DNA of 64,000 bases from Parvimonas sp. oral taxon 110 str. F0139 (GTDB taxonomy: Bacteria; Bacillota; Clostridia; Tissierellales; Peptoniphilaceae): the NCBI RefSeq assembly GCF_000214475.1, contig NZ_AFII01000002.1, positions 682,001 through 746,000 on the forward strand, given 5' to 3'. The position numbers and the translations under genes are program-made. Shown piece by piece: positions 58,928-64,000 of this stretch (position 1 is its first letter; every line of letters starts with the position of its first letter). A model generated the notes under the pieces. That model was given only the letters and a program-made list of their open reading frames with translations. It searched no databases and was not told the origin of the DNA.

Positions 58928-60979
58928 GTGAAAATATTTAAAAAGAAATTCTTAATGTTTTTTTCTTTATTATTAATCCTTAATTTAGGCTTTTGTAATC
59001 TACTTGTTGCCGAAAATTCAAGTGATAATGTAAAGAAATTAACTTATATTGGAAATATATTTTATGATGAAAATGGAAAACCGGCAAACTGGTGGTATGA
59101 TGACGGAAAGGCTTGGTTTTTCTTTAAAGATGGGAAAAAATTTACAGGTATTGAAAAAGATGCAAGTGGCTATAAATATTTCGTTAAAGGAAAATATGGA
59201 AGCGGAATTTACAAAGATGTTTTATATAAAGATGGAGTAAAGTCAAAAGGGAAAGTCTATGCGGGTGGCATTTTTTATGATGAAAATGCAAAGCCAGCAA
59301 ATTGGTGGTACGATGACGGAACCGCTTGGTATTTTTTCCAAAATGGTAAAAAGTATACAGGAATTGCAAAAGATGGCAATGGCGAAATGTATTTTGCAAA
59401 TGGTAAATATGGAAATGGTTATGCAAATAAAATATTCTATGGAGAAGGAAAACCAGCAAACTGGTGGTACAACGACGGAACTGCTTGGTATTTCTTTAAA
59501 AATGGTAAAAAGCATACGGGAATAGAAAAAGATGCGAATGGTTATAGATATTTTGTGAATGGAAAGTATGCAAATGGCTTAGTTAATACTGTGTTATATA
59601 AAGATGGAGTAAAGTCAAAAGGAAAAGTCTATGCGGGTGGCGTTTTTTATGATGAAAATGCAAAGCCAGCAAATTGGTGGTACGATGACGGAACCGCTTG
59701 GTATTTTTTCCAAAATGGTAAAAAGCATACAGGACTTGCAAAAGATGCAAATGGCGAAATGTATTTTGTAAATGGAAAATACGGAAAAGGCTATGCGGAT
59801 AAAATATTCTATGGAGAAGGAAAACCAGCAAACTGGTGGTATGATGACGGAACCGCTTGGTATTTTTTCCAAAATGGTAAAAAACATACTGGACTTGCAA
59901 AAGATGCAAATGGATATAGATATTTCGTAAATGGAAAATATGCTGAAGGATTTATAGATAATGTTCTTTACAAAGATGGCTTGAAATCAAGCGGGAAAGT
60001 TTATGTGAATGGTATCTTTTATGATGAAAACACAAAACCAGCGAATTGGTGGTATGATGATGGAAAGGCTTGGTATTTCTTTAAAGATGGTAAAAAATTC
60101 TCTGGCTTTGGAAAAGATGGCAATGGTGAAAGATATTTTATAAATGGTAAATATGCCAATGGAATATATAATGATAAATTATATAAAGATGGAATTGAAA
60201 GCGAAGGAAAAGTTTATGTAAATGGGCTTTTTTATGGAAAAGATAAGAAGTTGGCAAATTGGTGGTATGATGACGGTACGGCTTGGTATTTTTTCCAAAA
60301 CGGTAAGAAACATACAGGACTTGCAAAAGATGCAAATGGTGAAAGATATTTTGCGAATGGAAAATATGCCAATGGATATTATGAAGGAACTTATTATAAT
60401 GAAGGTGAAAAATTCAACCTTCCTGAAACTGTAAGACTAACTAATGGAATTAGAGCTTTTAAATTTTCTGATGATAAGTTTTATACAGGCTGTTGGTTAT
60501 ATTCTGCTGCGAGTGGACTTTATAGTAAAGGAAAATATATAACTCCAACTGATTTATTAAATTTATTACCAAAAACTGGAGATCCAAGAACTGGAGTTAT
60601 GGGAAATCCTAAAGAACATTATTATCGTGATGTTTTTCCAGCTAGTTATCCAAGTGGTATGGTTCCAACATTACAAAAGTTAGTTCCAAGCATCGAAGAT
60701 TATTCAGGAGCATCCTTTGAAGATATAAAATTACAATTAGCAAAAGGACGTACTGTTCAAGTTTGGTTTACCAGAGAGATGTTATACAAAAAAGTTGATG
60801 TTGGAGGGGAATTGATTTTAGCAAGTTCCGATTATCATTCAATTTTATTGATAGGTTATGATAATACAGGTTTTTACCATATAGAATCTGTTAGACCTAA
60901 TCATATTTACCATATGAAATATGATGAATTGAAACGTGGCTACAATTGGTTTGATAAAAAAGCAATTTTATATAAATAA
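58928..60979 (+). CDS. secreted C39-like peptidase with YG-type repeats
   Basis: 683 residues, GTG start behind AGGAGGAG. A signal peptide (about 1-29, VAE), then about ten repeats very similar to those of the upstream gene (FYDENAKPANWWYDDGTAWYFFQNGKKHTG, then AKDANGEMYFVNGKYG). The C-terminal 190 residues are a different cysteine peptidase of C39-like type: Cys in FYTGCWLYSAASGLYS near 517 and His in ASSDYHSILLIGYDNTG near 635, with a downstream Asn/Asp region. So it has the same wall-binding arm with a swapped catalytic head. Its stop TAA overlaps a 66-bp repeat. The upstream sequence matches that before the previous gene. Confidence 0.85.
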   Translation: MKIFKKKFLMFFSLLLILNLGFCNLLVAENSSDNVKKLTYIGNIFYDENGKPANWWYDDGKAWFFFKDGKKFTGIEKDASGYKYFVKGKYGSGIYKDVLYKDGVKSKGKVYAGGIFYDENAKPANWWYDDGTAWYFFQNGKKYTGIAKDGNGEMYFANGKYGNGYANKIFYGEGKPANWWYNDGTAWYFFKNGKKHTGIEKDANGYRYFVNGKYANGLVNTVLYKDGVKSKGKVYAGGVFYDENAKPANWWYDDGTAWYFFQNGKKHTGLAKDANGEMYFVNGKYGKGYADKIFYGEGKPANWWYDDGTAWYFFQNGKKHTGLAKDANGYRYFVNGKYAEGFIDNVLYKDGLKSSGKVYVNGIFYDENTKPANWWYDDGKAWYFFKDGKKFSGFGKDGNGERYFINGKYANGIYNDKLYKDGIESEGKVYVNGLFYGKDKKLANWWYDDGTAWYFFQNGKKHTGLAKDANGERYFANGKYANGYYEGTYYNEGEKFNLPETVRLTNGIRAFKFSDDKFYTGCWLYSAASGLYSKGKYITPTDLLNLLPKTGDPRTGVMGNPKEHYYRDVFPASYPSGMVPTLQKLVPSIEDYSGASFEDIKLQLAKGRTVQVWFTREMLYKKVDVGGELILASSDYHSILLIGYDNTGFYHIESVRPNHIYHMKYDELKRGYNWFDKKAILYK

Positions 60980-61106
60980 GAACCCCACCCTTCCAGGATG
61001 CTTTGCATCGGGTGGGTACCCGGGAACCTTGTTGTTTCACAATAAGAACGCCACCCTTGGACGAAGCTTCGCATGGGGGTGCCCTGGAACCTTGTTGTTT
61101 CAAAAT
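60978..61106 (-). repeat. 66-bp dispersed repeats, copies 9 and 10 in tandem
   Basis: Copy 9 (60978-61043) on the minus strand starts TTGT-GAA-ACAA and has GGTACCCGGG and GATGC-AAA-GCATC. Copy 10 (61044-61106) is slightly decayed (first hairpin TTTT-GAA-ACAA, core CCATGCGAAGC). The outer AAG of copy 9 forms part of the preceding stop codon. Confidence 0.9.
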
Positions 61107-61112
61107 AAATAT

Positions 61113-61140
61113 AAGACTACTGTTTATCAGTAGTCTTTAT
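61113..61140 (+). terminator. terminator after the C39-like gene
   Basis: AAGACTACTG (61113-61122), loop TTTAT, CAGTAGTCTT (61128-61137), short T. Confidence 0.7.
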
Positions 61141-61155
61141 GGTGAGGTAGAAATT

Positions 61156-62229
61156 TTGATAAAGAATCCGAAAATGAAAGAAAGAAATTATGGAATTGAC
61201 TTGCTTAGAATTGTTACAATGTTTATGATTGTAAATTTACATGTTTTTTGGTATGGTGGAATTTTAAGAAGTGAGAATCTATATTTCTTAAGTGCAAAAT
61301 ACAATATTGTATGGATTTTAGAGATAATTTGTTATGTGGCTGTGAATTGTTATGCCTTAATTTCAGGTTTTGTAGGAATAGAATCCAGATACAAATATTC
61401 TAATATAGTTTTATTATGGTTAAGAGTTGTTTTTTATTCTATTTCTCTTTACTTGATTGGCTGTGTTTTTGGAATTGTAGATTTTAATTTTAAAGCTCTT
61501 GTAACATTTTGTTTTCCAGTTGTAAATTCAAAATATTGGTATTTTACAGCATATTTTTGTCTGTTCTTCTTTATGCCAATATTAAATTCGGCATTAGAAA
61601 ATATGGAATACAAGCTTCTTAGAAACTCAATTATTATGATTATAATTATAATTTCTGTACTACCTTTTATTTATGCAGGGGACATTTTCCTTACAAGAAA
61701 TGGTTCAAGTTTTGTGTGGCTAATGGTATTATACTTAATTGGTGGATTTATCAAAAAATACAATTTGCATAATAAGTTTTCTAATAGTTCTATGATTATT
61801 CTACTTGCTTTTTGTATTATTCTAGAATTAGCAAGTGCATATTTGACAAGTTATTTAGATTTAAAAGGAGTTACAGATTTTAAATTTACATTAATCTCCT
61901 ACACATCTTCTACTATGCTTCTATCGGGAATATCCTTACTAATAATATTTTCAAAGTTGAAAGTAAAATCGTGGAGAAAAATAATTTCATTTCTTTCGCC
62001 ACTTTGTTTTTCAGTTTATTTAATCCATGAACATGAAGTGTTTAGCAAAAGATTTATTGTTGGAAAATCTGCAACATTTTTAAATTATTCAACTTTAAAA
62101 ATGCTACTTTATATAATAATAACAGATATTGCAATATTTGTAGGATGTATATTTATTGATTATTTTAGAGAAAAATTATTTAAAAAATTAGAATTAAAAA
62201 AGAGATTAAGTTTTATTGACAAAAATTAG
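61156..62229 (+). CDS. acyltransferase 3 family membrane protein
   Basis: About 357 residues from a TTG at 61156, chosen because GGTGAGG (61141-61147) is 8 bases upstream; the open frame extends back into the repeat but that part is not coding. It has about ten membrane helices. KERNYGIDLLRIVTMFMIVNLHVFWYGG carries the conserved N-terminal R..(M/L)..H motif of O-acyltransferases, and WYFTAYFCLFFFMPILNSAL is also typical. It would acylate a surface sugar or peptidoglycan component. The target cannot be read from context. Confidence 0.88.
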   Translation: MIKNPKMKERNYGIDLLRIVTMFMIVNLHVFWYGGILRSENLYFLSAKYNIVWILEIICYVAVNCYALISGFVGIESRYKYSNIVLLWLRVVFYSISLYLIGCVFGIVDFNFKALVTFCFPVVNSKYWYFTAYFCLFFFMPILNSALENMEYKLLRNSIIMIIIIISVLPFIYAGDIFLTRNGSSFVWLMVLYLIGGFIKKYNLHNKFSNSSMIILLAFCIILELASAYLTSYLDLKGVTDFKFTLISYTSSTMLLSGISLLIIFSKLKVKSWRKIISFLSPLCFSVYLIHEHEVFSKRFIVGKSATFLNYSTLKMLLYIIITDIAIFVGCIFIDYFREKLFKKLELKKRLSFIDKN

Positions 62230-62248
62230 GTGAAAGCCTAATTTTTTT
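62221..62248 (+). terminator. terminator of the acyltransferase gene
   Basis: AAATTAGG, loop TGAAAG, CCTAATTT, then a T run. The stem overlaps the stop codon. Confidence 0.75.
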
Positions 62249-62312
62249 ATGTAAAATTTTGGATTTTTTGTCAAAAATATGATAAAATAAAGCTTGTATG
62301 AATGGAGGAAAT

Positions 62313-63101
62313 ATGGGTTTAAGATTTTGTCCGCTTTTTAGTGGAAGTGACGGGAATTGTTGCTTTTTAGAAGTTGATAATAAAAGATATTTAATAGATG
62401 CAGGTTTTAGTGGGAAGAAAATTGAATGTAATTTAAAACAATTGGGAGTTGATCCAAGTACGATTGATTTAATATTTTTAACTCATGAACATATTGATCA
62501 TATAAGAGGGGCAGGAGTGCTTTCCAGACGTTATGATATCAAGATTTGTAGTAATGTTGAAACACTAAGGGCTGGAGCATCCAAACTAGGTAAAATTAAA
62601 GATGAAAATATTGTTGTTATCGGCACTGAAAAGAAACACAGATTTTCTCTTTTTGATTTATATACCTTGGAAATTTCTCATGATTGTGCGAGAGGAATGG
62701 GCTTTGTTTTTAATACGGATTATGGGAAAGTCAGCCTTTTAACTGATACGGGAATTATTACAAACCACATGAAAGAAAAGATTAAGGGTTCAAAGATTTT
62801 TTATTTTGAGGCAAATCACGACTTAGAAATGCTTAAAAACGGACCTTATGACTACAATTTAAAACAGAGAATTTTGGGAGATTTTGGTCATATTTCGAAT
62901 GTTACAAGTGGAAATGTACTCTCCGAAGTTGTAACTGACAAATGCAAAAAGGTATATCTTGGACATTTAAGTGAAACAAATAATGAAGAAAAACTTGCTT
63001 ATGACGAAGTTTTTGGAATTTTAGATAAAGAAAATGTAATTCAATATACGAATTTAGAAGTTACAAAGAGATTTGAGAACAGCAGTATAACGGAAGTGTA
63101 A
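62313..63101 (+). CDS. metallo-beta-lactamase-fold hydrolase, YycJ/WalJ-like
   Basis: 262 residues from the ATG at 62313 (MGLRFCPLFSGSDGNC), because the earlier ATG at 62298 lies upstream of TGGAGG. LFSGSDGNCCFLEV and YLIDAGFSGKKIE, the metal site FLTHEHIDHIRG near 56, ISHDCARGMGF near 126 and LLTDTGI near 148, and FGHISNVTSGN near 195, match the YycJ/WalJ family. This gene is part of the walRK operon in many Firmicutes and lies next to rlmH, as here. The walR and walK genes are not in this window. Confidence 0.92.
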   Translation: MGLRFCPLFSGSDGNCCFLEVDNKRYLIDAGFSGKKIECNLKQLGVDPSTIDLIFLTHEHIDHIRGAGVLSRRYDIKICSNVETLRAGASKLGKIKDENIVVIGTEKKHRFSLFDLYTLEISHDCARGMGFVFNTDYGKVSLLTDTGIITNHMKEKIKGSKIFYFEANHDLEMLKNGPYDYNLKQRILGDFGHISNVTSGNVLSEVVTDKCKKVYLGHLSETNNEEKLAYDEVFGILDKENVIQYTNLEVTKRFENSSITEV

Positions 63102-63102
63102 T

Positions 63103-63585
63103 ATGAATATAAAAATTTTATGTGTAGGAAAACTATCCGAAAAATTTTTTAAAGATGCTTGTGATGAATATAAAAAGAGAATTTCAGCCTTTTCAAAAAT
63201 TGAAATCATAGAAATTCCAGAAGAAAAAATTTTGACACAAACTCCAAGTAAATTGGAAATTGAAAATGTATTAAAAAAAGAAGAGGGAAGAATTTTAAAT
63301 AAAATTTCAGACTCCGATTTTGTTATTACTCTAGAAATTTTAGGTAAATCAATAGATAGTGAAGACTTTTCAAAATTCTTAGAAGAAAAAATGAATGATG
63401 GAAATTCAAAATTTATACTCGTAATCGGTGGAAGTTTCGGACTTGGAGATGAAATAAAGAAAAGAAGCAATTTCAAACTTTCTTTTTCAAAATTCACACT
63501 CCCACACCAATTATTTAGAGTTGTTTTATTAGAACAAATCTACAGAGCTTTTAAAATTATGAATAATCAAATATATCATAAATAG
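63103..63585 (+). CDS. rlmH: 23S rRNA (pseudouridine-1915-N3)-methyltransferase
   Basis: 160 residues, the family's normal length (155-160). SPOUT fold with NIKILCVGKLSEKFFKDACDEYKKRISAFSKIEIIEI at the N-terminus, FILVIGGSFGLGDEIKKRSN near 105 (SAM-binding knot) and KFTLPHQLFRVVLLEQIYRAFKIMNNQIYHK at the C-terminus. It begins 1 base after the WalJ-like stop, so it is in the same operon. Confidence 0.97.
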   Translation: MNIKILCVGKLSEKFFKDACDEYKKRISAFSKIEIIEIPEEKILTQTPSKLEIENVLKKEEGRILNKISDSDFVITLEILGKSIDSEDFSKFLEEKMNDGNSKFILVIGGSFGLGDEIKKRSNFKLSFSKFTLPHQLFRVVLLEQIYRAFKIMNNQIYHK

Positions 63586-63592
63586 GAGAAAT

Positions 63593-64000
63593 ATGGAAAA
63601 TAAGGAAATAAAAGATATAATGGAAAATAGAGAAAATAACTTACAGGCGACTTGTCCTGTTCTTTTTCCTGAAAATGAAAGAGCCGAGCTTAAAGATATT
63701 GAAAGGTCGCTGATAAAAAGATATAGAAAACATATCTGGTCAAAATTTGTAAAGGCGATTAAAGAATACAATTTAATAGAAGACGGAGATAAGATTGCAG
63801 TTGCAATTTCAGGTGGAAAAGACAGCTTGATTATGGCAAAACTTTTTCAAGAGCTTAAAAAGAATGGAAAAGATAATTTTGAACTTGAATTTATTGCGAT
63901 GGATCCGGGTTATCATCCGTCCATAAAAGAGTTGCTTTTAGAAAATGCAAAATATCTTGAAATTCCTCTTACATATTATCCTGCTGATATTTTTGCAGTT
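63593..64000 (+). CDS. TtcA-like tRNA thiolation protein (5' part)
   Basis: 136 codons up to the window end, start behind AGGAG. SLIKRYRKHIWSKFVKAIKEYNLIEDGDKIAVAISGGKDSLIMAKLF carries the SGGKDS PP-loop of the TtcA/TtuA family of tRNA 2-thiolation ATPases. FELEFIAMDPGYHP follows. The conserved CxxC iron-sulfur motifs would lie beyond the window. It follows rlmH by 7 bases. Confidence 0.88.
   Translation, partial: MENKEIKDIMENRENNLQATCPVLFPENERAELKDIERSLIKRYRKHIWSKFVKAIKEYNLIEDGDKIAVAISGGKDSLIMAKLFQELKKNGKDNFELEFIAMDPGYHPSIKELLLENAKYLEIPLTYYPADIFAV

Noticed and set aside
59184..59909. Minus-strand frames of about 90-108 codons opposite the repeat peptidase genes
   Set aside because: They arise from the repetitive codon pattern of the aromatic repeats on the plus strand and show low-complexity translations with no start signals.

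Overview
The window looks like chromosome of a low-GC Gram-positive anaerobic coccus of the Peptoniphilaceae, most likely Parvimonas micra. I infer this from the wording of the 16S rRNA, the strongly AT-rich coding sequence, the Gram-positive surface proteins (sortases, LPXTG-like pilins, cell-wall-binding repeats) and the peptide/amino-acid-fermenting gene content. No database search was possible, so the species name is recognition, not proof.

Layout. 0.2-1.8 kb: an ABC-F ATPase. 1.9-11 kb: a pilus island with three class C sortases (the second frameshifted), a convergent VWA-domain tip adhesin (frameshifted in its signal peptide), a backbone pilin and an ancillary/basal pilin. 11.2-12.5 kb: a SHIRT-domain protein with cell-wall-binding repeats. 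12.7-16.9 kb: thiT under a TPP riboswitch, a glycerophosphodiesterase, rplM-rpsI with a structured leader, an Ltp-type protein and an HD-domain protein. 17.0-18.2 kb: a 1.4 kb gene-free region holding a fold-back element and a remarkable array of contiguous hairpins. 18.3-26.2 kb: fumC-aspA (aspartate to fumarate to malate), two paralogous lipoproteins, and an ArsC/Spx-like protein with pepF. 26.6-29 kb: a PadR-DUF1700-DUF4097 type operon. 29.4-33.4 kb: two near-identical oligopeptide-binding lipoproteins, each behind a structured leader. 34.1-37.9 kb: mtnN (frameshifted), a degenerate ABC ATPase with a membrane partner (frameshifted), and glpK. 38.0-42.6 kb: an acyl-CoA dehydrogenase gene cut off by a decayed Tn4451-like mobilizable element (methyltransferase, mob remnant, EXLDI protein, TnpW, broken TnpX). 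42.6-48.1 kb: an rRNA operon (16S, tRNA-Ala, 23S and three 5S-like copies, the middle one aberrant). 48.2-53.4 kb: a frameshifted MFS transporter, a small operon ending in a GNAT acetyltransferase, and DUF969-DUF979-pcp. 54.1-56.8 kb: a selenium/sulfur cluster (cysteine desulfurase, YedE, TusA-like, DUF3343). 56.9-61 kb: two secreted peptidases carrying long YG-type repeat arms. 61-64 kb: an acyltransferase, walJ-like, rlmH and a TtcA-like protein that runs off the end.

The genes fit a peptide-scavenging lifestyle: secreted and cytoplasmic peptidases, peptide-binding lipoproteins, aspartate deamination and pyroglutamyl peptidase, together with heavy investment in surface adhesion.

The most unusual signals are non-coding. 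(1) Three intergenic arrays (17.6-18.2, 33.6-34.0 and 53.8-54.05 kb) consist of contiguous hairpins whose arms differ from copy to copy but always pair, around a few recurring cores; neighbouring hairpins are very often exactly 2 nt apart. (2) A dispersed 66-bp repeat (at least ten copies) has a terminal hairpin that covaries between copies, and three copies supply the stop codon of the adjacent gene. (3) Eight or nine genes are interrupted by what looks like one missing base in or beside a homopolymer run. This is either systematic assembly error or slippage-based variation.
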